This document shows positions 1 through 12,810 of a stretch of 64,000 nucleotides of DNA, one piece after another. Numbering within the stretch: the first letter of the stretch is position 1; each line of letters opens with the position of its first letter. The position numbers and the translations under genes are program-made. The stretch lies in the NCBI RefSeq assembly GCF_031877795.1, contig NC_133971.1:64602463-64666462 (forward strand), read 5' to 3'. The notes beneath the pieces are model-generated. The model had not been told where the DNA came from and did no database searches. It saw only the letters and a list, made by a program, of their open reading frames with translations. This DNA comes from Strix aluco (taxonomy: Eukaryota > Chordata > Aves > Strigiformes > Strigidae).

Positions 1-2890
1 CTCTACAATCATGGAATGCAGGGAATAATTTATAAACAGTTTCAAGAACTGAAACACAAAAAAATACTAGTCTGAATTATTGTTGTTATTATGTTGAAGC
101 AAATATTTGATTAATTAAACTTACATTTTGCTTTAAGAATCCATTCATACCTAAAAATCCTAGATGTGATTAATAACTTGGCAAAGTTGAATTTTGTTTC
201 AAAGCTCTTCATCTTTAACTAGTGTGTTCCTCTAGCCAATGCAAGACTAAGCAGATGCACATGGGTAATATTACGCATAACAGTGTCCTCTTGTTAAAGG
301 ATTACATGATCCATTCAAAACCTTTTCCTAATATGGCTGTTCTTGAAGTGATTTTTACTCACTGTTACTTTCAAAGCATCAAAGAAATATGTAGTTCTTT
401 GCAAAGAGATAGTAAGATAAATACTTTACAATGAAGATCTCATAATCTGAGAACTGAAATGTACCCACATGCATTAAGAGTATAAAAGCAGAACCAGGAT
501 ACAATGCTTTTTAAACATGCACCTTAAAAGTGCAAGGATTACACTCCTTGTGTATTCCCCACAGGACAACCTTCTGCAACAGAACTGTTGGGTTTTTATT
601 TTTTTCCACATTCAACATTCAACTGAGCTGCAAAGAGCAGGAAAGGGCCCCACATCACATCCTCTGAAAGTTTGTAGCAGACCGTTTTCTGCTGCTAGGG
701 GATGCTGAGAGGCATGCAACAGTTTTGCCTCTCCCTAAATATCGACAAGTTGTCTGAAAGGCACAAATTTGACTGCGAACAAGATGGGAATCTAACAGAG
801 TGAGTGAGACTGGAGAGGAAGAGGAGAAATTTAAAGAGAAGTGTAATTTTTAAGACAGTTTAAAGAATTGAGGAAAGCTATTTTTTTCACTAATAGGTTA
901 CTCCACTAAGTAAACGTACCTTCAACTGCAGTTAGCATAGGTTACACTATGATGCATCAGGACAGCAGTGCCCTCTTCTGGGAAAAACCTTGGGAACAGA
1001 CTTTATGGTTCCATTAGAAGGAGAAAAGCTATACAGAGCTCTAGGGTCTGTTTATGTGGAACTGATTAAACCTGTTTGCATTTAGGTGTTCTCTGACTAA
1101 AGCTTTTTCTAGCTAATTGAAGAGAGCTTACTACCAAAGATACTATCAGTACTAATTAATGAATTAGTAACATATGTTTACATATGTGTAAATTCTTATT
1201 AAAGAGATAAAACTAATTTTATAAAAAAATCAAAATTATAAAAACCATGTTGTTACTTTAAAAAACATCTAGGGGAGGATACTAGGATGAATGCTGAACT
1301 CAAATTTTCTGAGTGGACAGAAAATTAAGTCCCTTCTGAAAAAAAAAAAAAAGGATGTGTCCTGAGAAAGAGCTCATCCTAATCAAGACTGACAAACAAA
1401 AATATGAAATTCTCATGCAAAATAGGATTTAAGATAAAATCAGTCTTGAAAATTTTTCATCAGTCCGTATGTAGTTTCTTTCTAATACAACTTGCAACCA
1501 TGATTGACTGGTTTTGTGACAACCATACAGAATGAGAGTTGTTCTTCTCAACCTCTTTGACTTTAGAAGAGGAGCAGAGGACCAGGGACAGTGATGCAAA
1601 GAACCAGGACGCTCCAAAGATCTGAGATAACAGTTTTTTCACTTGACTTTCGCTAACTTAATTTCTTGTTTGCTGAAAGACATTAGGAAGAGGTTTCAAG
1701 GAGCATCCAGGGAGTGACCAGTTTTGTAGTATTTGTGCTCTTTTTTGGTTTGGCTTTTTGGTTTTATTTTGGCTTTGTTTTTTTTTTTTTTTCCCCCAAA
1801 ACTCGTATTTCCACGTAGAAAAATCTGACTTTATTAAAATAACATCAGGGGATTATTTAAACAGAAAATCTCAGCAACCTGTATTCATAATACACATCTA
1901 AAATATTTAATGTCTGTCTTTATTAAACTTTCAACCTTATCATTGCAACTTTTTAAATAATTACCAAGGTGAATACATGCTAACTATTCAATCTGAAGCA
2001 ATCACGCTTGGTAATTATTGAACATTACTACTATATGGCAGCTATTCAGTATCTCTGTGACATGACTTTGTGATCTAAGTGTGGTTCCTATCATAAGTGC
2101 TGCCAAAAGAGAGAATGAACTTGCAAACTTACTGGCAGTCTCAGCTCAGAAGCCAAAATGATCTGGGAGTTGTGGAAATGGAGTAGCAGGGTGAAGAGGA
2201 AATCAGGCATGTAACATCTCAAGAGAGAAAAATAAGAACTAAAAAGTGGTCTGTTTCAGCATGAGAACTAAAAGAAAATGTCGGCTGCATTGAAAACACC
2301 ATATAAGTAATAACAATGCTTGAGAATGGTGTGTTTTAAACTTTTCCCTTAATGGGAACCACACTTTATTTTATATACCACTTCTGCTCTCATACACTGA
2401 CTATTGTGTGCAGACCAACTTGTTCATGAATTGGCATTTGAATAACTGCTGTACAGCAACTGCTTACACTGCCAAATAACACAGGAAGGCATGTAACATT
2501 TTTGGTTTTAATGTCTTAAGTGAAGTATAGCAGTTGGAAATCAGAGGAGAGCCAGTACCATAAAATCAGCCAGCTCTCTGCAGAGCATCACCAAGTGTCC
2601 CATAAACTACAGATTTTGTGATCAGCTGCACTAATGAAAGTTAAAAAAAATGCTTATTTTGAAACAGAAACTTGCAAGCTTGCATGTGGCTTTGCTATAG
2701 AAATGAATAAGAAATAAAAGCTGCATTTAGATTTAGATTTCATTGCACCTGTTAATCAGATCATTCTGTCTAACTGAACATATTCTATAGTAAAATTGAA
2801 TGATTCATTTTATCCAGTAACTGCATCATATTTTCACTGATATAGGCTGAAATGAAATATTGCACTTTACTTGAATTATTTCTTTTTTAG
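1..2890. other. Non-coding stretch left of the FATP terminal exon
   Basis: AT-rich sequence with only short chance reading frames. I looked for the penultimate exon of a FATP gene, which would encode the conserved YGV and GRAGMA region, and did not see it. If the exon at 2891 belongs to a functioning gene, this stretch is its last intron. Simple A and T runs occur near 1340 and 1779. A pyrimidine tract ending in AG closes the stretch at 2890 and makes a good splice acceptor. Confidence 0.5.
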
Positions 2891-3103
2891 GATGTTGTGC
2901 AAATTACCATAACTTTCAAGCATCAGAAAATGCATCTGGTGAATGAAGGATTTAATCCAGAAATTATATGTGAACCTTTGCATTTCATGTATGAACCTGC
3001 ACATTCCTATACGCCTTTGATCATGTATGAACCTGCACATTCCTATACGCCTTTGACAAGAGAGATATAGAAGAATGTGGTTTCTGGTGAAATACGTTTA
3101 TAA
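2891..3103 (+). pseudogene. Terminal exon of an upstream tandem SLC27A-family (FATP) gene, probably decayed
   Basis: The segment follows a splice acceptor (tcttttttag) and reads from its first base. It encodes DVVQITITFKHQKMHLVNEG, then FNPEIICEPLHFM, then a repeated segment, then LTREI and TAG at 3068-3070. This matches the C-terminal exon of FATP2/FATP6, where the family pattern is ITGTFKHRK, LVEEGFNP, a few variable residues, then LTRE. Reading on past the TAG in the same frame gives ten codons ending GEIRL and then TAA (3101-3103). GEIKL is the human FATP6 C-terminus, so the TAG replaces what should be a Tyr codon. The conserved Gly of TGTFK is Ile here. A 36-bp duplication adds 12 residues. 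These changes suggest a pseudogene or a gene with a shortened tail. No other exon of this copy is visible, so the rest would lie left of the window. I cannot tell whether it is closer to SLC27A2 or SLC27A6. Family membership is well supported; functional status is inference. Confidence 0.75.
2985..3056 (+). repeat. 36-bp exact tandem duplication inside the FATP-like exon
   Basis: Two identical 36-bp units lie at 2985-3020 and 3021-3056. Each starts TCATGTATGAACC and ends ACGCCTTTGA. Because 36 is a multiple of 3, the reading frame stays open and the residues MYEPAHSYTPL appear twice. Relative to the FATP family this is a 12-residue insertion just before the LTRE motif. Confidence 0.95.
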
Positions 3104-5134
3104 AGCATACAAATGAAATTACAATACAGAAAGTAAATTTCAAATATACTCTTGCAATTATTTCAACAAAAGCCAGTATGCAATATCTGTTTTAAAAACA
3201 TAAGATAATCAAATTAGTCTCACTGTGATAGAATGTCTCTTCATAAGACAGAGCCACAATAGTTATGTGCATTGTATAAGCTGCACTGCATCTCCTAACA
3301 TTACTTTCAGGGCTCACACATGCAAATTTTTATTTTACATTTCTTACTGATTGAAATTATTTTTGTCTAAGCCACCAGTATCTTAATTCAGTTGAATATT
3401 TTACTCCTTTAGATCATAATACTGATTCTGGTTTTAGAATGCATAAATAATTACATGCAAAATGTCACAGGCATTAATAAAATATAAAATGGACAGTCAG
3501 AAACATAAGCAAAATACTGCACAAGCACTGCATGTAGACTTCAGTTCAATGTTTGTTATTTATATTATGTAAAAATTAATTGCAATATTTTATGTGATGG
3601 TCAGTTTCAGATTTTTATGAAAAACAAAGTGTCAAAATACAGTTGTAGTATTTAGTGGTCATTATTTTTCACAACTTACACCAGAACCAACACAGATTAA
3701 ACTATCTGCAACAATTCATCCCTGCTGGCACATGACTTCTTCTTTAACATGCCATATTCCTGAAATAGAGCTCTTATAAAAACAGGACAGAAATGACTAT
3801 AACTTCCAGCTTTTGCTGAAAGTGAACACCTAGAACCTGTTAAAAGCTGCTATAAAGTTTTGCAGACAGCAGCAGATCAGAGAATATAATATTAGCATAC
3901 CTGTTGGACGTACTTTCTTTGACTGTACATATCTGATTACATTTAAAAATCAAACAAGTCCACACTTATGTGAGGAAAAACCTCTCTACTGTATGCTTTC
4001 CTGAATTCACATGATCTTTTGTCTGGATTAATAAAATAGCTATTGTATTAATCTAATTCTTTCCCCATTTGGAGCCCATTTTACAGACTTGCATGGTTAG
4101 CTTTTTTCCAAACATGAGACTTATTTTTAGTTGGTTTTCAGTATGTGCTGTTACTACTACTGTGAATACTGCTACTGCTACTGTAATGCATTGGAGCATG
4201 ATAATTGACCAAAACACTATTGGTCTATTGTAAATGCACAGACCAGAAGCCAGCTGCACCCCATAAAAGCTCATTATCTAACATAAGAAACAATCTGACT
4301 AACAAACTCATTTATGATCATAAAGGCCTGTAACCCTTGATGATGCAGTGTATCTCTGAAGATCCATCACGGCACCTCTGCCATTCCAAGTTATCAGAAG
4401 TGCGTGTGACAAGACCTAACACAGCCACTGGAAATGGGCTGCTTGAGATCTAGAAGCTGGTAAATAAAACAAGTGTACAGAACTGGACAGCATATATCCA
4501 GCATACTATATACACCTGTGGCACACTGACATCTTCCATGAGACACAAGACTTCTGAGCTTGGAGTGAGATAAGCAGAATTCCATGAAAAAAACAGCCTC
4601 CCAGGTTCTCACTCTTAAGAATTAGTTGTTCATGGACTAGGAAGAATAGTGAGCACAACATGGTTCTGAGGAGGGCCCAAGGAATTCCAGTGGTCTGAAT
4701 TCAACATGTGGCTGTAGATCACGCAAAAATCTCCTTTGACAGAGGCAATGAACATCTTAAGGTTTGCTAAGAGCTCTCAATATCTGGGCATCCTAGTGTC
4801 AGGAAAGGAAGGCATCAGTTACTTGTGACTCTTGAATAAAGTGGTTCATCCAGCTACTTCTACTGTGGTCTTCTAACACATGAAACAACAGGGTTCACCT
4901 AGAGCTCATCTTACAAGCTGACACCTTATTTTCAACAATTTTCAGATCATGACACAGTATTGAGACAGTTCTGAACTGGCTACTGTAAACAAAACATTTT
5001 TCCTACCATCTAAAGTTTTTATATAAAAACACACACACGCACCCCCTACACATATATGTAGCATTAAGCTTTATGAGGACTATCCCTATATAACTGCTGA
5101 TACCAATACACTCAATTAAGTTTGCAACATTTAG
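3104..5134. other. Putative 3' flank/UTR of the FATP-like copy, then intergenic DNA
   Basis: No coding signal is seen. An AATAAA hexamer at 3476-3481 lies about 370 bp after the second stop and could be the polyadenylation signal of the upstream FATP-like gene if it is transcribed. Another AATAAA occurs near 4030. A short CA run lies near 5030-5042. Confidence 0.35.
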
Positions 5135-5371
5135 GGAGCTCCAAAAAGCTCAGGCAAATGTCTGGTCACCTATCTTTCTTTATTTTTACACAACACTGTG
5201 TACACAGACTGTCTGTTATTTCCTCCTTTCTTCCTCACTGTTTTCCTCTCTACATTCAATTCCATCCCAACATTCATTCTTCAGAAAAAGTTAAAATAAA
5301 GAAAAGCAGAAGACAACAATTTTATCCCTGGCTGTACAATTAAAAGTCAGTAGCTTATTCACTTGCACAAC
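5135..5371 (+). repeat. Local direct repeat, copy A
   Basis: About 237 bp that recurs at 7238-7474 in the same orientation. Shared blocks include the stretch beginning gtctggtcacct, the block around ttcagaaaaagttaaaat, and the block ending tcagtagcttattcactt. The copies differ by scattered substitutions and small indels. I do not recognise a known mobile element in it. It may be a local duplication or a dispersed repeat with two copies here. Confidence 0.8.
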
Positions 5372-6594
5372 CAGGAAAAATTTACATAATAGAACTAAGC
5401 ATAAAACGTAACTGGAATTATTCATACAATGTATCAAAGAAATGTTTCACAGAGAGACGCTTGAAGTTCTATAACTTATTTGTAGCCTGATTTTAAAAGA
5501 AAAATAATATTTGTTACATTATTCATATAAACTTTCTATCATTATTTATATAAACTTGCTACCATAACTTACATAATCTCAAGAAAAATACTTCAAGGTC
5601 TACAGGTGACAGTAATTTTTAGAAAGTAGGATCATTTTGTATTTATGAAGCCACAAAAAAAGCTTTTAATATAACACAGTTTAGTAGATATAATAATGCA
5701 CTTAAATGATAAATACTGCACCTAATATAGCATACTGCTTTCAATAAACTATGCTGCACATTAAATCACGTGAAACAAATTGCCAACACAAAAATTTTAT
5801 ATTAACTATAAATCATATCCAACTGTAGTATTAGAAGCTTTTGGCTTAACTTTCTATACATTGTAATCAAGACCCCCAAACTATATACATTTTTTGTAAA
5901 GTATATTTTTAATGTATCTTCTGTAATGAAATAAAATCTCTCCAGTTCCTGAGAACGACAATGTAAACAGATAGAGGCATAATACTTAGTGCCAGGGGGA
6001 GTGATACTTAGAAAGGTTAGATGTCATATGACACCAAGGCATACTAATGGAAATATAAAATCAATGGGGACAAAGTCTCTACCAAGCATTATAAAAGACA
6101 TCTGCTGTCATCAAGTTCCTACATTCCCATTATCATATCAGTTTAAAAGGAGCACATCAGTTGTAAGCTCTCCATAGCAAAGAATCTTGTTATCATGATT
6201 TGCGCATCTTTCTGAGGGTCATGGAACCCTTCAAAACAGCCTTTTGTTTCATAAACATATCTTTTGTAAGCCACTAAGATATGGATAATTTATAATCTTT
6301 TATAATAATTTGTTGCAAAGTAATTAGAAGTTATTTCAAAACCAAAACAACTTAATCCACTGAAATAAATTACTACAATAGTACTAAGGAATCACAAAAC
6401 TACTTTGAAAGCCTGTTTTAGCAGGCATGTAGACACTACATGTAATTATATATTGTGAGGGTGGAACTGCTATCAGCATATTCAGTCATTTCAGGCACCA
6501 CAAGATGGTAGCATTTCTGAACATTACTGATACTTGCTTTCTTCTCCAGGTTTTCAATGCACAGAATTTTAAAAACCAGCAGTAGTCTGATTTT
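5372..6594. other. Intergenic DNA between the repeat copies
   Basis: AT-rich, with no coding or RNA gene signal recognised. Confidence 0.4.
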
Positions 6595-7190
6595 TAATCA
6601 CAGAGTGGTTGAGGTTGAAAGGGACTTCTGGAGTCTTCTGGTCCAACACCTCTACTCCAGCAGAGATGCCTACAGCCAGCTGCCCAGATGGTTTTGGAAT
6701 ATCTCCAAGGAGGGAGATTCCACACCTCTCTGGGCAACCTGCACCAGTGCTCGGTCACCCTTACAGTAAAAAACTTTTTCCTGATGTTCAGAAAGAACCT
6801 CCTGTGTTTCAGTTTGTGCCCACTGCCTCTTGTTCTGTCACTGGACAGAACTGGAAATAGCCTGCCTCCACCTTCTTTACACCCTGCCTTCAGGTATTTG
6901 TACACAGTGATGAGATCCCCCTTGAGCCTTTTTGTCCTCCAGGCTAAACAGTCCCAGTTCTCTCAGCCTTTCCCCATATAAGAGATGCTCCAGTCCTGTA
7001 ATGATCTTCACGTTGTACTGAACTCTCTCCAGTATTTCTATGTCTCCTTGTACTACAGAGCCCAGAACTGGACAGAGCACTGCAGATGTGGCCTCACCAG
7101 TGCTGAATAGGGGGGAAGGATCACCTCCCTTGACCTGCTGGCAACACTCCTCCTAATGCAACCCATAATACTGTTAATTTTTAAAACTGC
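6595..7190 (-). mobile_element. CR1 LINE 3' fragment
   Basis: On the minus strand the frames encode pieces of the CR1 ORF2 C-terminus: [20 protein letters not shown], then ERLRELGLFSLEDKKAQGG, then SSDRTRGSGHKLKHRRFFLN, then a shifted FTVRVTEHWCRLPREVWNL. The 3' end is at the left, where the + strand reads cacagagtggttgaggttga. The frames are broken by stops and indels, so this is a dead 5'-truncated copy. It is older than the CR1 in intron 4 of SLC27A6. Confidence 0.85.
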
Positions 7191-7237
7191 TTTAACATAA
7201 TTATTTTCTAATAATAAGCATAATATCAGAAAGCTCA

Positions 7238-7474
7238 CAGAAGCTCCAAGAAAAGTCTGGTCACCTGTCTGGCTTATATTCTTACTACAGAGATACGTTA
7301 CAGAACACTGTTTACCTGTTATTTCCTCCTTTTTCCCTCACTATTTTCCTATCTACATTCAATTCCTTACCAACATTCACTCTTCAGAAAAAGTTAAAAT
7401 AATGAAGAACACAAGACAACAATTCTATCCCTGGCTGCACAATTAAAAGTCAGTAGCTTATTCACTTACACGTA
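7238..7474 (+). repeat. Local direct repeat, copy B
   Basis: Second copy of the segment at 5135-5371, same strand, about 2.1 kb away. It starts close to the 5' side of the CR1 fragment that ends near 7190. Small differences, for example cctgtctggctt against cctatctttctt, show that the copies have diverged. Confidence 0.8.
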
Positions 7475-10400
7475 TTTATAGGAAGCAAATTATGTCCCAC
7501 CTCACTTCATCTGAAAGCGTTTATGCTTAATAGTCACTAAAAGCCCTAGAAAATAAATGACATCTCTTGTTTCCAGTTCAGTTCACGATTGTAATTTAAT
7601 CTCTGTTTTAAGGAACAAAAGATATAAATTTCTGTTCATCAGTGGTGGAGCTACCAGTACTTTTTTTAGCTACCAGTACAAGTGGACTGCCAAGTAGTCT
7701 TGATAAACTGGGGAAGCAACAAGATAGAAAACATACAAAGAACTAAATGCAAGAAGGAATGATTTGCACCTACACAAAAAGGAAAATAACTAATTAGCAA
7801 CTTTCTGAAGAGGAGGGTTTATAGGCTAGAGTAATCAAACCAAAGAACATTGTCTTCCAAAGTAGGTACAAGAAAACCAAGGCTGTTCATTATCCAGCAG
7901 ATCACATAAAGCAAGTTCCAGCCACAAACCATTAAGGTTACTGTGGGTACAAAGCACAGTGGCCAAGATAATTTGACCTGCATGAAAGCTTGTTCTTTCT
8001 GCAAGGCTAGCATGGTTACATCACTTCCAGAACAGTTCAGAGCACAGAGGGAGAAATTCAGCTATGTTTGTATTCATCCATGAAGATACACCCAAAAATG
8101 CTAAAAGGTAGTTTTAATGAGCTCTAGCAGTAATAGCACATATCACCCACCTAATTAAGCATGCAAGCTGCCTCTGAAAGTGCTATCTCTTCCTACTAAT
8201 GATACAGCTTTCAAACCTGGATGCTTTGAGTAGCACCTAAATTAAATGTCCACAGAACAGTGAAGTAAAAGTCCTCTTTAAAAGGACTTCATTTTCATAC
8301 AGGTGTCCCTTCATTCTCCCCTGGTCCTGCAAAGCCAGAGTATGAGCACACACTTTCATGAGCAGCAGAGCAGCAGCACAGAAGGTATCTCTGGGTGAAG
8401 GGCTCTCAATGCCTGAACACTGAACCAAGCATTACTTTCAAGGTAAGAGAAGAGAACAAGGCAGCTGGGTATTATTAAACACTTTCACAGACTCATAGAA
8501 GCTTGTAGACTGCTGAGGAGGCTGTGAAATATATGCTGTTGGAAGCTCTTAAAAAAAAAATTTGCTCAGATGTGCCCTAAGCTTCTGGCCAGGGTATTTC
8601 CAATAACTTGTTACGGACTTGCTTGAGATCATCATACTGTGACTCAAAAAAGCAACCATCCAGTCATGACAGGGGAGATCATGTATCTTCATAGGGGCAC
8701 AAGGATTGGTTGCATATGTTGTTCTTGTGAGCTGTATCTGTTGGTGACATAAATATCAGGATTACTTTATTTACCGTTGAACTTCTTTTAAAGTGAAGAT
8801 GTACTAGATGACTTCTCCGGGCCCCTACCTGCCCTATGCTTTGTAATTTTCATTCAAAAACTGGAGGAGTTTTATCTCAGGACTAGAAGTAATCTGTTCT
8901 GTATGCATCAATAAGGTCTCGGTGACCTGCCAAATTTTAAGACTGGTGAGGTTATTGTGGTAAGAACAGAAACAGATGGTTAAGTCAGCTATTTTTCCAT
9001 ACACTTTCATCTGCTTCACAGTTCGATAGTTATCTCTTCCAGTGTTAACCTTTCTTTCGTGTTTTTTGTTTCTCCTTAAGTACTTTCCATGATCATATCA
9101 GACTTCAGCATCTTGTCTGTTTTGTTGCATTGTTTCTTTCTCGTATCGGCAAACAGTATCAGTAACATCTCTTCATTGTTATTTCAAATTCCTGTATGGA
9201 TGACTTTGCTTTTGTTTTGGAGGAAGACATGCATTCAATTTTGAAAATGATATTACCTAAGAAACTTACTTTCATAAAAGATTTCCACCAGGGACTGTAC
9301 AACAACCTTAAACAAATTACAACAGCTGAAACTCAGTGTTTAAACCAGAGTCAAACCACCATTATTCATATATATAGGAATTTTCAGTACAGAAAAGCTT
9401 TTAAATATGTAATTTATTAACCTGTGTCACAGAAGGATGTGAAACAATGGTGACCTATAGAATAAGAACACCATTAAAGAAATTGAGGGACTGAATATTT
9501 CATATGCAGACCTTAATATTTCTGTCAATAGGAAAAAATTTCCTATAAAAGACAAAAAATTCCTTAACACATTAATTATTTCAGCAATTATAGACAGCCC
9601 ACTAATTTCCTCATTCAAAAACTGAAATCCTCTTAGCTACAAGGATACCAGGACTTTTATTTGCTGATAATGCTGCTTTTTTTTTAAGATCTGAAGAAAG
9701 TCAGTGATACTTGCGTGCTTTTGTCATGCTAGAAGCAGGAAGAAATCACCTCTGGAAAGAAGTTCAGAAGAAAACGTGTTTATATGAATGTGTTACAGCT
9801 GTATTTACACAGAAGCATACATATACACTACAAGTGATTTAAGTTTGTATAGCTTGATGCTGCCTTGTGTTAAGGTTATATATCAGTAAAAAGGATAGGA
9901 AGAGATATCTGCGGTTTGCATGCAAGCAAACTATTTGGCAGACAAAACTTTTGCCATTTTTTCAAGAAACTTTTGATATTTATACTTTTGATATTTATAG
10001 CTTGTTATTGTCACTGCTAATTTTTTCCAGTATAACACTTGAGTGCTGATCAGATTCCGCAATCTGTTCCATGCAGCAGTTGAATACATTTCCCACCATC
10101 AAGGCTCCTGCCCATGTCAGGGTCATGCACACAGATGCATTCTGTGGAGGCTGCAGGACTTATCTGGGCTGATGTGCAGCACCACAAATTCATCGTTCTG
10201 CCGTTCCTGTACATGATTTAACTTGCACAAGAACCATCCCTAGCTATGAATAAATCTGGGGTTTTTTGAGTTGAAAAGCAAAATATTGCCCGAGAGACCA
10301 ACTTAAGAAGAGAATACATAAAGGAGGGAAGGCATTAAAAACAAAAAAACCCAACCCTCCCACTGCCTCTTTTGGAAGAAATAAAAATAGATGTTGCTTA

Positions 10401-12778
10401 ATATCCAGCCACAAATCTTTGGAGTCTTGACAGCCAAGAAGCATAGGAACCTGGAAAGCTTATCTGTCCAGAAACCTGGGAAGTTTTTACCCTATGCAGA
10501 TACTAGGCAGTGCAAAAGCTCCAAGCCTCAGGCAGGCAGCTAAACAAACTTCCAGAAAGCAGGCTGAGGTTATTAAAAGTTCAGGGGCTACTGAAGTGTT
10601 GCATGGCATTCTAATTCATGTTCTACATGCTGATTTTAAAGTATCCTAATGGTTTTACGTCCTATTGTTAGTTTTATCTGGCATTGCTAGTGTTCTTTTA
10701 AGCTTAAAAGCACTTGTTTGTTCTCTTTGGTAGGACTAGATTAACTATACAATTTCTACACGTCAAACAAATTTGACATAGTCCGACATTTTCTACAAAT
10801 AGGGGTTTTAATTAAAAGAACACTTACAAAAATCAAATGAGAGAATTCCATAACTGTGGCATATTACACAAAATACCCTGCTATAAGTCAACAGCAACAC
10901 AAATACAGATCATTTTACAAGCTTAAAAGAAAACATATATCTCATTAGCAGAAAAATATATTTATATTGAGAAGAAAAAACTAAAAGGTTCCTGTCATCT
11001 TGTGCAAAAAAATGTGTAACTGCTGTTGTGAAAGACACAAATAAGGCACATTTTACCACATGCATCACGATTAAACTTTGACTGTCAATAGCAAAGGAAA
11101 GTCACAGCTGCTGAAAATATGCTAATATCCTTCACAACAGCAGAGAGGAATAGTGGTGAGCAAATTTCAGTTCAGGTATTCTGAGTTGTTGATGAGTCCT
11201 CATGCAATAAAGCAACATGAAGACCAGAGTTTGCTACCTAAACATACTGAAATTGGACAAAAGAGAGAAATAAAAGTTCTAGGCTGAGGGATCATCTTTC
11301 CTTAATTGCAGGAAAGATAAGATAATCCCAAATGGACATAAAGAAAAATCTTTCAAGTAAAGTGTTTGATACTGCTTTATTTTACTATGACTTCTATTCA
11401 AGAATCATATTTATACTATCTTCAGAGGTCCTACAGGTACACCAAAATTCTGAGAGGCCTCAGGTCAAGAAGAAGGGAAGGTGCTTACAAAAAAGACTAA
11501 GTGTGAGTTTTAGACTGTTCCATGTTTCTTGGAATCTGGACTCAAATAATGTATTTCTCAAAAATTAAAAAACGTTACAATATTTTAAATGTCATAGTGT
11601 GTTTACTATTGGAAAATGCTTGCTTTAGCATTTGCTTTAACTTGCAAGTGTTTGCTTGCATTTTATCAAATTCAATATAACTCACCAAAGATTTCTTCTG
11701 AAAGCCTTGAAGGAATGTATCTGAATTAAACAATGTTGTCATGCTGTACTGTAAATAACTACGTTTACAGTAGTCTTTAAACTAGATCACCCTGGAATTT
11801 GGAGCAATGAGTGAAGCAAAGTGTCTATAAAGTAATTTGTAGCCTTTTTAATAACAGGAATCTGGTAACAACATAGCTCCCTCTACTTTTTACTACACAG
11901 GTATATCAACATATGAATTATCTTTCACATAGGAATTACAAAATTTGCCCAAAACAGTGACTTTCTGAAAGCAACACTGGTGCCAAGTTAAGAAATTCTT
12001 CCAAAATAACTAAATTAATTTCAGTTTTCATCTTGACCATACCACAATAACAATTGCCGTATGAAGTTATGGGCCCATTTAATAACAGATACTGGTACTG
12101 TCTTTTATATTGCCTGCATCTTAGAGCTCATTCATTCCTGCATATGGTGACAGTTGTACCTCTTGAAGTAAAAGTCACCGAAGAAATCTACATTATGTTC
12201 TAACATAATCTCCAGTGTAGGCTGCTTCTTCCTCTAAAACATGTAATATGCTACAATCCACAACTGAACTTTAAATAAATGCAATCACAAGAATTAGCAG
12301 TCCAAAACTCCTCCCATTAAAAAAAAAAAAATCCCTGTTATTTACTTGTATGAATTAGATGATATAAAATTTTCACCTATTCTCACTCCACACGTATGCT
12401 TATTTTTTTACAACTTTTTTCTTTCTGTTAAATGGACTGCCTGTAAATACTATCAATACGTATGCATTTTATGTGAATTATAATATAGAGAATCCTTACC
12501 CAAAATTCTCTGTACTTTTACTTCAGGATGTAAAGAAAAAGAAAGTGAAAGGACTGATCTACTTACTTCAATAAGAAAATCAGGGAAATAAGAAAATAAT
12601 AATTAGGAAAAATGTCAATATCAATAGATTAGGACTCTCAGACACCTTCCCCCCCAAAATGAGAAGTATATGGTATTGAGAAGGACACAGGAAAAATGAA
12701 CAGGTAGATAATCTTAACACAAGAACCACTTCCATTGTAAAAAACCCTAAATATTCTATAGTATGCCTTGAGATCTGG

Positions 12779-12810
<32 letters not shown>

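Noticed and set aside
8795..8853. Possible CR1 3' end on the + strand
   Set aside because: Only a short, worn match (actagatgacttctccgggc); too little to list as a separate element.
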